A DNA stretch of 64,000 nucleotides from Alicyclobacillus hesperidum (GTDB lineage: Bacteria; Bacillota; Bacilli; Alicyclobacillales; Alicyclobacillaceae). The translations under genes were made by a program, and so were the position numbers. Position 1 is the stretch's first letter. Every line of letters begins with the position of its first letter. Shown in pieces: positions 52,798 through 61,665 of the stretch. The notes under the pieces were generated by a model, which made no database searches, was not told the DNA's origin, and saw only the letters and a program-made list of their open reading frames with translations. Location of the stretch: assembly GCF_900107035.1 (NCBI RefSeq), contig NZ_FNOJ01000006.1:62001-126000 (forward strand), given 5' to 3'.

Positions 52798-52828
52798 AGA
52801 AGAATCGGTATCTACCGATTCTTCTTTA
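52798..52828 (+). terminator. Rho-independent terminator
   Basis: AGAAGAATCGG and CCGATTCTTCT form an 11-bp stem with loop TATCTA, followed by TTATTT. It closes the 30-codon frame at 52680. Confidence 0.88.
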
Positions 52829-52889
52829 TTTATTGTCCGCTATGCTCCACATGATAAAATAAAACTGCTAATTAAGGTGAGTGATATTT

Positions 52890-53408
52890 GTGCCATATTG
52901 CCTTGTTGTTCCAGTTTTGTTGATGCTTATTTTCCGCCGTTCATTTTTATCTTTGATTGAAATCCGATTTCGGTTTACACCACTTTTGTTGATAGGCATT
53001 GTTGGTCAAATCGCGGCTGACAATTTGCGAACGTCAGTGGCGTACGGACTTTTACCTTTATCTATGGGTTTCGTTGTCATATGGCTATACCTTAATCGAA
53101 AAGTATCAGGGCTCCGTTTCGTGCTGGCGGGAACCACTATTAACCTTATTGCAATTGTTATCTCAGGTGGGAAAATGCCGGTATTGCTTTCCACCGTCCA
53201 CTTTTTACACTTGGAAGTTGCTCCGAACACCGGTACACGCCATTCCTTTGCGACGATGCATGGCTGGTGGTGGCTGGGTGACTGGATACCCATTCCACCC
53301 TTTATTATGAGTCCAGGCGATATTCTTGTCGGCATCGGATTAAGTAGGTTTGTGCTGACAGAATCGCAAACGAGAGCGAGCTATCAAAATGAGTCAAATT
53401 CGCAATAG
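52890..53408 (+). CDS. DUF5317 membrane protein
   Basis: 172 residues from the GTG at 52890, behind AAGGTGA; another GTG three codons earlier is possible. Four to five hydrophobic helices and the diagnostic C-terminal pattern NLIAIVISGGKMPV ... WWLGDWIPIPPFIMSPGDIL assign it to DUF5317. Function unknown. Its 3' end overlaps the following kinase gene by 20 bases, so it may act with that sensor. Codon use is AT-richer than the rest of the window. Confidence 0.78.
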   Translation: MPYCLVVPVLLMLIFRRSFLSLIEIRFRFTPLLLIGIVGQIAADNLRTSVAYGLLPLSMGFVVIWLYLNRKVSGLRFVLAGTTINLIAIVISGGKMPVLLSTVHFLHLEVAPNTGTRHSFATMHGWWWLGDWIPIPPFIMSPGDILVGIGLSRFVLTESQTRASYQNESNSQ

Positions 53409-55074
53409 CTACCGTACTTTGTTGTTCATAATTGGCATCACGGTTCCAGTTTGCGCAGTGCTCGCAAGCGCCCTTTACAAGATGCCTAGTGTTGGATTTG
53501 TTGCAATCTTGGCTTGTATATTAGATTATTATCCCTTATATCTACCTGGCGGGGTGCAGTGGAGCACCTCAATTTTATGCTATATATGGGCAGGTACCGA
53601 GTATGGCACGATGGCGGCGGATATAGTCATGACGATGAGTTGCCTTGTTACATTCCTCCGTGCATATCATTGGAACTTGCGCGACATCCGGTGGTTTCGC
53701 TATTTCGTGACCCTTGGCATGTTTCAGGTATCCCTGTTCACAAGCGTGGCCGCCTTTCGCATTGCAAAGGGACTTCCTGACGTGCTCCAATCTGCTTTAG
53801 TTTTCAGCACTTTTGAGGGAGTGAATATACTCCTTTTCCTAGGTGTCCACTGGTCACTCGGTAGAACCTCATCCGGGTGGTCGACAATCCGTGGCTTTAA
53901 CTTCCTTTCTGTCGCCATCAGTTCCCTTTTGTTTGTCCTCATCGGACGCTATGACCACGTAGTAGTTTCCTTACTTCCCATAGGTTTACTACTCATCTGC
54001 TTCATTCTCATGTGGCAGCAGTATTCCAGGGCCGTCAAATCCTCATCAGAGGTCTCGAAGAAATACCAATTAATAGCTAATCATACAGATGATCTCATCC
54101 TGCTTGTCAATACGAGTGGGGACATCACCTTTGCATCACCGTCACATGCCCGCCTATTTAACAAACCACTTGATGAAATCGTTGGCCAATCATTGTATAC
54201 ATTTATTCAAGATCCGACATCGGTGCGTGCAGCGTTGCACGCACCCCATGCCTGTACGTCGCAACACTTGATACGCCTACAATTTGGCGACAAGGTGATC
54301 CCGACGGAAACCAAGATCTCCCCAGTTTATTCGATAAATGACGAGATCGAGTGTTTTATCGTTGTCTCACGTGACATATCGGAGCGCCTACGCCAACAGG
54401 AATATCTGTTGCAAACCGAAAAATTGGCTGTAGCTGGGCAATTGGCTGCAGGGATTGCTCATGAAATTCGCAATCCGTTGACTTCGGTGATGGGGTTTCT
54501 ACAACTGTTGCGGGAACACTTTGATCAGGTAGCCCCTGAATCGTACCGCATCGTCTGGTCTGAGCTTGTTCGAATATCGGACATTGCAAGCTCGTTACTC
54601 GTTCTCGCAAAACCGGAACCAGCCAACTTCCGCGACTGCACCCTGGACAACTTGATCCGCGACACGATCACGCTGCTCGAAGGACAGGCGCACAAAGCCA
54701 ATGTCTACTTTGAAGCGATGGAGACACCAGATGTCACGTTGCACTGCAACCCTGGTCAACTCAAACAGGTCTTTCTAAATCTTTTCAAAAACAGCATAGA
54801 GGCCATGGAAGAACAAGGTGGACTGATACAAATCTCATATGATGTTCAACCTGAATCTGTGAGAATAGAGATCACCGATAATGGACCTGGCATACCCAAG
54901 CACCTTCTCGCCACCCTAGGTCAACCTTTCTATACAACAAAGGAAAAAGGTACTGGCCTCGGGTTAATGGTCGTATACAACATCATTCAAGAGCACCATG
55001 GAAGTATACAGTTCGATAGCGACGGAATCCGTGGAACGCGAGTAACAATTAAACTTCCAATCATACAATCATAA
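53389..55074 (+). CDS. Multi-helix PAS histidine kinase (KinB-like)
   Basis: 561 residues. Seven hydrophobic segments (about 10-205) form a membrane sensor. A PAS domain (about 228-330: LILLVNTSGDITFASPSHAR) leads to HisKA with AAGIAHEIRNPLTSVMGFLQ and HATPase_c (NLFKNSIEAM, DNGPGIP, GTGLGLMV). The arrangement and H-box are those of membrane sporulation kinases such as KinB, and no response regulator gene is adjacent. Translation start lies inside the DUF5317 gene. Confidence 0.88.
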   Translation: MSQIRNSYRTLLFIIGITVPVCAVLASALYKMPSVGFVAILACILDYYPLYLPGGVQWSTSILCYIWAGTEYGTMAADIVMTMSCLVTFLRAYHWNLRDIRWFRYFVTLGMFQVSLFTSVAAFRIAKGLPDVLQSALVFSTFEGVNILLFLGVHWSLGRTSSGWSTIRGFNFLSVAISSLLFVLIGRYDHVVVSLLPIGLLLICFILMWQQYSRAVKSSSEVSKKYQLIANHTDDLILLVNTSGDITFASPSHARLFNKPLDEIVGQSLYTFIQDPTSVRAALHAPHACTSQHLIRLQFGDKVIPTETKISPVYSINDEIECFIVVSRDISERLRQQEYLLQTEKLAVAGQLAAGIAHEIRNPLTSVMGFLQLLREHFDQVAPESYRIVWSELVRISDIASSLLVLAKPEPANFRDCTLDNLIRDTITLLEGQAHKANVYFEAMETPDVTLHCNPGQLKQVFLNLFKNSIEAMEEQGGLIQISYDVQPESVRIEITDNGPGIPKHLLATLGQPFYTTKEKGTGLGLMVVYNIIQEHHGSIQFDSDGIRGTRVTIKLPIIQS

Positions 55075-55143
55075 CTCGAACGCTACCCAGATTCCCTGAT
55101 CGGTAATCATTGCTTCAACGAACACTGGGGTCGTGAAGTCACA

Positions 55144-55174
55144 AACCTATCCCCTCATGTGCGCACGATAGGTT
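55144..55174. repeat. Inverted repeat after the kinase gene
   Basis: AACCTATC (55144-55151) and GATAGGTT (55167-55174) are perfect 8-base arms with a 15-base spacer, 70 bases after the kinase stop. No T-run follows; it could be a weak terminator or an operator for the symporter unit. Confidence 0.4.
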
Positions 55175-55213
55175 GGGGCTTTGACACGAGCATTCCTTTT
55201 AGATATAAATATT

Positions 55214-55243
55214 TTGACAGCGGTGTAAGCGGTACCATGTTAA
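55214..55243 (+). promoter_or_regulatory. Possible promoter of the DUF3311/symporter pair
   Basis: A consensus -35 TTGACA at 55214-55219 is about 80 bases before the DUF3311 start. The -10 around 55238-55243 (TGTTAA) is poor, so the promoter may need help or lie elsewhere. Confidence 0.35.
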
Positions 55244-55299
55244 CTTCCAAACAACGTTCTTCAACGGCGAAAGCTGTCTGGTAAAAGGAGGTGTCTAGT

Positions 55300-55512
55300 A
55301 TGAACGAGCCAAAACAAGTTGTATCGCATCGTCGTCGCTGGTGGTATTTGCTCGTCCTTGTCCCACTTATCGGCACGCTTTTTCCACAGTTCTATGCGAC
55401 CGCGTCACCTGCCATCTGGGGAATTCCTCTCTTTTATTGGTACCAGATGATGTGGGTCATCATTAGTGCCATTGTTACAGGCTTTCTATATTTCATACTT
55501 AAAGATGACTGA
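55300..55512 (+). CDS. DUF3311 small subunit-like membrane protein
   Basis: 70 residues from the ATG at 55300, eight bases after GGAGG. Two helices: WWYLLVLVPLIGTLFPQFY and WYQMMWVIISAIVTGFLYF, with the conserved GIPLFYWYQ between them. DUF3311 proteins are encoded directly before sodium:solute symporters, as here, and are thought to be accessory subunits. Confidence 0.85.
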   Translation: MNEPKQVVSHRRRWWYLLVLVPLIGTLFPQFYATASPAIWGIPLFYWYQMMWVIISAIVTGFLYFILKDD

Positions 55513-55542
55513 TGAGTTTGAAAGAAAGGGGGCGATCCCGTC

Positions 55543-57054
55543 ATGAACTGGACCGCGTTTGCTGTTTTCATTATCTTCTTTATATTTGTTACAGTTCTAG
55601 GTTTTATCGCCGCGAGATGGCGACGAGCAGATTTAAATCACTTGGAAGAATGGGGATTAGCAGGACGGCGTTTCGGAACCCTGATCACATGGTTTTTGGT
55701 CGGCGGTGATCTTTACACCGCCTATACGTTCATCGCCGTTCCCGCACTTATGTATGGCGCGGGCGCGCTCGGTTTTTATGCCGTACCTTACACCATCGTC
55801 GTGTACCCTATGTTTCTATTGATCCTGCCGCGCTTTTGGTCTGTGGCCAAACAGCACGGCTATGTGACTGCTTCTGACTTTATTGAGGGACGCTTCGGCG
55901 ATAAACTTCTCTCGCTTGCCATCGCTCTCACGGGTATTGTCGCAACGATGCCATACATTGCACTACAGTTGACCGGTATGCAAGCCGTGATTAGCGCCAT
56001 TGGCATCGGCGGCGACTGGCCGCTCATCATCGCCTTCATTATCCTCGCCCTGTACACGTACACCAGCGGCTTGCGGGCTCCTGCGATGATTGCGGTGGTA
56101 AAAGATTTGATGATTTATATCACCGTGATCGTATCGGTCATTGTCATTCCCATGAAACTCGGCGGTTTCGGCCACATCTTCCATGCAGCTGCAGTGGCAT
56201 TGCCGACACACAATCCGCCAGGCACCGCCATCCTGTCACCAAAACAATATGCAACCTACGGTACACTGGCTTTTGGCTCTGCACTTGCGCTGTTTCTCTA
56301 CCCGCACGCCCTGACTGGCGTTTTCAGCGCTTCCAGCCGTCGTGTGGTGAAGCGCAATATGGCGCTCCTCCCAGCCTATTCGTTCGCGCTCGGCATCGTC
56401 GCACTGTTGGGCTTCATGGCGCTAGCCGCGGGCGTGCATGCCAAATCCACAAGCCAAGCGGTTCCATTGCTTTTTCTTAAGGAATTCCCAAGTTGGTTCG
56501 CCGGCTTCGGGTTTGCAGCAATCGCAATCGGCGCCCTTGTACCAGCGGCCATCATGTCCATCGCTGCGTCCAACCTATTTACACGCAATATCTACAAAAC
56601 CTACTTTGCCAAAGGCGCTTCATCAGAACACGAAGCACGCGTGGCAAAAATTGTATCACTGCTCGTTAAGGTCGGTGCCCTTGTCTTTATTCTGGGCTTC
56701 CCGCAGCAATACGCCATCAGTATGCAACAGGTAGGTGGCATCCTTATCCTGCAGACAGTCCCCGCACTTGTGCTGGGATTGTATACGCGCTGGTTCCACA
56801 GACGCGCATTACTGATTGGTTGGCTGGTCGGTATCGTCTACGGCATCTATATGTGGGGAACCACCGGTTATAAGTCAACCACGTACACACTGCACTTGTT
56901 CGGTGATAGCGTCGCTGGCTATGCGGGTATTTGGGCCCTAGTCCTGAATGTTGTCGTTGTTGTCGTCCTTACACTGCTGTTCCGCGCGGCAAACCTGAGC
57001 AACGGCTCAGATCAGACAAGCCACAGCGATTACCACGTAGAGGCTTCACTTTGA
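55543..57054 (+). CDS. Sodium:solute symporter (SSS family)
   Basis: 503 residues and about thirteen helices. N-terminal WGLAGRRFGTLITWFLVGGDLYTAYTF, the sodium-site helix region and GALVPAAIMSIAASNLFTRNIYK are typical of the SSS family, in the branch paired with DUF3311 (related to monocarboxylate/MctP-like symporters). Substrate not determined. It lies 30 bases after the DUF3311 gene, and a terminator follows. Confidence 0.88.
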   Translation: MNWTAFAVFIIFFIFVTVLGFIAARWRRADLNHLEEWGLAGRRFGTLITWFLVGGDLYTAYTFIAVPALMYGAGALGFYAVPYTIVVYPMFLLILPRFWSVAKQHGYVTASDFIEGRFGDKLLSLAIALTGIVATMPYIALQLTGMQAVISAIGIGGDWPLIIAFIILALYTYTSGLRAPAMIAVVKDLMIYITVIVSVIVIPMKLGGFGHIFHAAAVALPTHNPPGTAILSPKQYATYGTLAFGSALALFLYPHALTGVFSASSRRVVKRNMALLPAYSFALGIVALLGFMALAAGVHAKSTSQAVPLLFLKEFPSWFAGFGFAAIAIGALVPAAIMSIAASNLFTRNIYKTYFAKGASSEHEARVAKIVSLLVKVGALVFILGFPQQYAISMQQVGGILILQTVPALVLGLYTRWFHRRALLIGWLVGIVYGIYMWGTTGYKSTTYTLHLFGDSVAGYAGIWALVLNVVVVVVLTLLFRAANLSNGSDQTSHSDYHVEASL

Positions 57055-57068
57055 TGCAAAAGTAACGC

Positions 57069-57111
57069 AAAAACGGGCGAGCAAACGTGACTACCGTCTG
57101 CCGCCCGTTTT
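57069..57111 (+). terminator. Terminator after the symporter gene
   Basis: AAAACGGGCG and CGCCCGTTTT are 10-base inverted repeats with an inner partial stem. It ends the DUF3311/symporter transcript and could also work from the minus strand. Confidence 0.88.
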
Positions 57112-57197
57112 GTCGAAACGTCCCTATTTCATGCGAAAAGCCCCGGTCACCACCGAGAACAGTCCATTATCCAGATAGCACATGCCCTCCACATCCA

Positions 57198-57839
57198 TTA
57201 AGCGACTTGCCGATGTGCCCTTCTTTGCGCAAACAGCCAACATTCTACAGCGGCGACATTGACCACGATACTCAAGCATACTGCGATGGTGTAGGCAGTC
57301 GCATAAGGCAAATGTCCTACATGTCCACCGAGGTAGGTAAACGCCCGATTAAGGACGTTTGTATCACAAAACACATAGCTACGTAACATCCATGCACGAT
57401 GTCGCGCTACATCGCCCTGCCGTATCCGGATGTAAGCAAGTACAGTAACGATCAGCCAGTACACGTTCAACGTATTGAACGCCACGGTCGGGAGTTCACC
57501 GCCTGTGGCAAAGGGCGCTAAATAACCCGATGTTCCGTCCACGCCAAGTACAGATGCGATATATAGATAGCCGACCATGCGATGCACACTCGGTTGACGG
57601 CGTTCTCCGGTCAGCGTCCAATTGAGCATGCCGCTGACAATGGCAATAACAGCAGCCACAATGTGAATATGCAACATCATGATCCATATAGGATGATTCA
57701 CGTGGCGCGCAATTCCGACCTTATGGGAAAGGAACGATACATCCTGCGGATCAGCAATCAAACTGCTAAATAGCATGTACAGGGCATATGCGAGCGCGAT
57801 GCCAATTGCAGCATCTCCCAGGTAACGTCGTCGCAACAT
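57198..57839 (-). CDS. DUF2306-type membrane protein
   Basis: 213 residues from the ATG at 57839, seven bases after GGAGG; a longer frame to 57920 lacks a site. About seven helices. Histidines align as in DUF2306: MLHIHIVAAVIAIVSGMLNW, HRMVGYLYI and RHRAWMLRSYVF. The pattern suggests haem or metal binding in the membrane, unproven. Confidence 0.75.
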   Translation of the reverse strand: MLRRRYLGDAAIGIALAYALYMLFSSLIADPQDVSFLSHKVGIARHVNHPIWIMMLHIHIVAAVIAIVSGMLNWTLTGERRQPSVHRMVGYLYIASVLGVDGTSGYLAPFATGGELPTVAFNTLNVYWLIVTVLAYIRIRQGDVARHRAWMLRSYVFCDTNVLNRAFTYLGGHVGHLPYATAYTIAVCLSIVVNVAAVECWLFAQRRAHRQVA

Positions 57840-57989
57840 ACCAACGCCTCCAATGGAAATCATGATACCGCAGGTTGCCAAATTGTGCACGAACAAGCGT
57901 AACCATCTGTTCGACGACACCTTGATGACGAGGCCCGTCGTTTGTGCATACCCATGGCCAGCCGAGCGGACTTATCACGCTGGGCTTAT

Positions 57990-58029
57990 AAAGAAAAGGC
58001 CCTGCCATTTTGGGCAGAGCCTTTTCTTT
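57990..58029. terminator. Terminator of the yhaO-yhaN operon
   Basis: AAAGAAAAGGC (57990-58000) and GCCTTTTCTTT (58019-58029) with an inner CTGCC/GGGCAG pairing form a long stem whose ends are A- and T-rich in both directions. It lies about 115 bases after the yhaN stop. Confidence 0.88.
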
Positions 58030-58143
58030 ATGGGTCTCTCGGGCGCACCACAGAAGCAGATGTGGCAACGTCCGTGTCAAGGTATGCGCTATTTGACGCC
58101 TACAAACATGCAGTATCACAAACACCTACAAAACGAATCTCGC

Positions 58144-61100
58144 TCACACCGTAGACTCCTCGGGTACCTCCACCAGATGGTGAACCACAACGCGATGGCC
58201 GAACATCCTTTTGGCGGCATCGACTAAAAACTGATGATGCGTAAAGTAAAACACCTGCGTATGAGCAGACAACTCGCTCAACACTTCAAGCGTTGCCAAC
58301 GTCCGCTCATCATCAAAATGGACGAGGATATCATCCATCATAAGCGGCAGTCCAGGTGCAAATTGGAGGTGATTCTCGATAAAGCCCAGGCGCAGTGCCA
58401 GATAAAGCTGGTCTCGTGTACCATCGCTCAGTTGCGCAACAGATCTCGCTTTGCCTGACGCATCCTCAACGACAAGTCGCGATCCGCCTACTTCATACGC
58501 AATATCGATCTTTTCGTAGCGACCGCACGTCAGACGCCGAAAGAACATAGAAGACCGATCCAGAACCGTGGACGGATTTTGCTCATGGAACCATTCGATG
58601 GCTCTTTGCAACAAGCGCCGAGCCAACTCTACGCGCAGATATTCGCGCCAGTAGCGATCCGCCTCGGCCAACTTGGCCTCTGCTTCTTGGCGTTTTGTTG
58701 CGGCATCCGCACGCTCCCGATTCATCTCTTCGAATTGGATTTCACACTCGCGCAGTGCATCGCTGGTATGTTCCAGTTGCTCTCGCAAATCGCGCAAGCT
58801 GTCGACATGTTCTTGAAGTGCACGCTCAAGTTCGTCCGGATCCGGATACTCAGCCAGTTCGGCCTGTAACTTTTCAAGTGGCACACCATCCGCTACGGCA
58901 ACGACACTCGTCTGCAAAGTGCGCATCTTTTCCTCCAAATGTCGATACCGCCGCGATTTAGCAATCACGTGCCGACACGCCTCAGGGGTCACATCGCCGG
59001 TGATCCGGCTGTAACGTTCCATCTCCTGTAAACCAAACTGCAAACTTGACTCCGTATTTCGCAATTGCTCATGGGTCTTCGTCAATTCCTGCTCCACGCT
59101 GTCTAACCGATTCAGCGCTTCTATTGCCTGGCTGACTCGCGCCTGTAGCCGACGAACAACCGTGCCGTACGATGTCCCGGGAGCCACCGGCTCACTCAGT
59201 TCCTCAAGAATGCTGTGTACGTCCTTTTCAAAGCGATGGCGCGAAGCCTTTGCTTCCTGCAATTCTCTTGCGAGCCGCTCAACCTGTGCGGCCTGTGTTT
59301 GCCATTCAGAGAGCAGACGAACAAATGTCACATCTGGTGTTTCCGGAAGAAGTCGCAACTCTGCGCGCAAGGCCTGCCACCGCTCAGCATATTGAGCGGC
59401 CTTTTGCTCCTGCACCGCAAGTTCCTGCACCCTGTGCTGCTGCCGATCCCGCTCCTCGTCCAACGCCTGTTTTGCGGCTTGTTTCTGCTGTGCTAACGCG
59501 GCAAAGTCGTGACACTTGCGCAGGATCTCTTGCATCCACTCAGCAATCGTCCATTCCGGGCGAATCGCCACCTGCAAGTCGGCCGCTGCAAGTTCTAGGC
59601 GGGATCGCAATTGCTGGCGAAGCTCCTCGTAGTGTTCAAGCTTAGCCATCTGCTCCAGCAATGTCGCATATCGATCGCGCACAGGTTGCTGAAACTCAAT
59701 CAACCACTGTTTCATTTCCCTTGGCGAACCAGGAACCAGTCCACAATCCGCCCAGGCGGCCACCCAATCCTTCGTAAGCTGATCCCTTGTTTCCAACAGA
59801 CTTTGCATGCACTGGTGCCGCTGCTCGATCCGCCGAAGTGTCTGTTCCTTCTCCAGCGTCTTGGCCGCGCGATCCGCAAACCGAGCAGCGTCTTGCAGCA
59901 TCTCATCCACAAGCTCGTCGGCATTCGCGATTGCCCGTTCAAACGCCGACGACAACGACGTTTCACCCATTTCGTCAAGATAACGAGCGACATCTGCTTC
60001 GGTCGAAACGCCACCGGTGATCATCGCCTTGATCAATGCCCAGCCCGTGTCCCGCTGGGCACGAGCTGCCTGCAAGTCCTCCGCGGTCGGCACGGACGCG
60101 AAGCCCTCCAGGCGTTCCAATTCATCTTCCAAGTCGGACACACGCCGCCGTTCCTTCTCCAACTCGCGACGGCATTCCCGCAATTCCTCGTCGATTCGCG
60201 AAAAGTCCTTCTCGTATTGGTTTATGGTCTCCTCAAGGGGGATCGGCAACTTGGCCACATGCTCGATGTCTGTCTGAACGAGTCGTTGCCGACTGAGGAG
60301 CTGTTCCAGTTTTCTGCGCTCAAAGCACATCGCTTGCTGCAACTCTTGAATGTCTGTGTCGATCCGATTGTGACCAGCCTGTAAAGCGTCCTCCAGCCAT
60401 GTTTGCCAGCGTGCAATGTCTGGGACATCGCCAAATGCCAACCAAGCATCTTCCCGACGTTTGACCTCGTCCGTGGACACATGCAAATCGCCGCGAACGC
60501 GCTCGGCATCCTGCATGGCCCTTTGCCATAGCTCGGCGACTTCATATAGCTCGTCAAGCATCAGCGTTTCGTGCAACAGCTCCGTCGCCCCATCCTCAAG
60601 GCGAATGGTCATCCTTTCCAACATTGCATCGCAACGGCGAACGGCTTCTGTATATTCTTTCTCCAAACGCGGTAGATCGCTCTCGAGGAGGTTTTCATAC
60701 TGGCCCACCCGTTCAAGAAGTGCGTTTACCTCATCTGCGTAGCGCAATGCCAGCTTGTCGATGACAATCGCTTTGCGTTGCTCCTCCAGTTGTTCAATAC
60801 GCGTTCGTAACCCATGAAGGGACTGAGCGGATTGTACGCGAAGCTCAAGAATTTGCTCGAGTGCCCGTTCGTCCTCTTCGGTCAGCGGCGACATGTCCGC
60901 AAATGAACGCAATTCTTCTTGCAGTGCAGCCAATTCGAGCAAGGAACCCCGAACTCGTTTCAGCCGCTCGAGCCGTGCCCGCTCGCGTTCGATCACGCGT
61001 TCCTGTTCCCGACCGTCAACGCGCATCTGACGCAATTTCTCTATCTCTTGTTGAAGCCGTGTAAAGTCCTGGCCCCGCAAGGCTTTTTCGTCAATTTCAC

Positions 61101-61665
61101 GCATGAGCTGGCGATAGAGATTCATTGCTCCCGTGAATTTTCTCGTGATCGCATTGTTCCTTGGACCAACCAATTCCCCCGCCCGCTGGCTCAATGTGTC
61201 GATGTGCCGCTGCAACATGGCGACCCCGCCACCAGCCGCAAACAGAGAGGTGGCGGCATCGCCTTGAGTGGACAACAATCCTTCGCCACCTTCCCGCAGG
61301 CGCTCGTGATTCAGTCCATAAAGCAGCTCGTACCGGCTGCGGTCATGCCCTTGCAAGCATGCTTGCAAATCTTGCTCCAGGGTGGCATCGGCCATGGCGG
61401 CGACCAGCTTGTTGCGTTGTATCGTCCGTGTGAAGGCAAGCTCACGGCCATGGGCATTCACCACCGTACCCATGATTCTCGAGGACTTGGTGTAGCCAAG
61501 CGATGGTGTGCCGCCAAACAACCAATCGAGAACAATCTGCAACAGTGTGGTCTTTCCCGCCTCGTTCGGTCCATACAACACGTGAAAATTGACATCGCCG
61601 CGAAAATCGAAAGCGAGATCATGAAAATGTTGTACGTGTTGAACGGTAAGTGTCTGTAGTTTCAT
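58144..61665 (-). CDS. yhaN: SbcC/Rad50-like ATPase YhaN
   Basis: 1173 residues. N-terminal MKLQTLTVQHVQHFHDLAFD leads to Walker A YGPNEAGKTTLLQIVLDWLF, the YhaN-type AAA start. Two long coiled coils (about 180-560 and 600-1000) surround a central region without an evident CxxC zinc hook. The C-terminal half-site has the signature LSDGTRDQLYLALRLGF and Walker B LPLMMDDILVHFDDER. The ATG overlaps the yhaO stop as ATGA. With YhaO it is expected to form an Mre11/Rad50-like DNA end-processing complex. Confidence 0.92.
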   Translation of the reverse strand: MKLQTLTVQHVQHFHDLAFDFRGDVNFHVLYGPNEAGKTTLLQIVLDWLFGGTPSLGYTKSSRIMGTVVNAHGRELAFTRTIQRNKLVAAMADATLEQDLQACLQGHDRSRYELLYGLNHERLREGGEGLLSTQGDAATSLFAAGGGVAMLQRHIDTLSQRAGELVGPRNNAITRKFTGAMNLYRQLMREIDEKALRGQDFTRLQQEIEKLRQMRVDGREQERVIERERARLERLKRVRGSLLELAALQEELRSFADMSPLTEEDERALEQILELRVQSAQSLHGLRTRIEQLEEQRKAIVIDKLALRYADEVNALLERVGQYENLLESDLPRLEKEYTEAVRRCDAMLERMTIRLEDGATELLHETLMLDELYEVAELWQRAMQDAERVRGDLHVSTDEVKRREDAWLAFGDVPDIARWQTWLEDALQAGHNRIDTDIQELQQAMCFERRKLEQLLSRQRLVQTDIEHVAKLPIPLEETINQYEKDFSRIDEELRECRRELEKERRRVSDLEDELERLEGFASVPTAEDLQAARAQRDTGWALIKAMITGGVSTEADVARYLDEMGETSLSSAFERAIANADELVDEMLQDAARFADRAAKTLEKEQTLRRIEQRHQCMQSLLETRDQLTKDWVAAWADCGLVPGSPREMKQWLIEFQQPVRDRYATLLEQMAKLEHYEELRQQLRSRLELAAADLQVAIRPEWTIAEWMQEILRKCHDFAALAQQKQAAKQALDEERDRQQHRVQELAVQEQKAAQYAERWQALRAELRLLPETPDVTFVRLLSEWQTQAAQVERLARELQEAKASRHRFEKDVHSILEELSEPVAPGTSYGTVVRRLQARVSQAIEALNRLDSVEQELTKTHEQLRNTESSLQFGLQEMERYSRITGDVTPEACRHVIAKSRRYRHLEEKMRTLQTSVVAVADGVPLEKLQAELAEYPDPDELERALQEHVDSLRDLREQLEHTSDALRECEIQFEEMNRERADAATKRQEAEAKLAEADRYWREYLRVELARRLLQRAIEWFHEQNPSTVLDRSSMFFRRLTCGRYEKIDIAYEVGGSRLVVEDASGKARSVAQLSDGTRDQLYLALRLGFIENHLQFAPGLPLMMDDILVHFDDERTLATLEVLSELSAHTQVFYFTHHQFLVDAAKRMFGHRVVVHHLVEVPEESTV

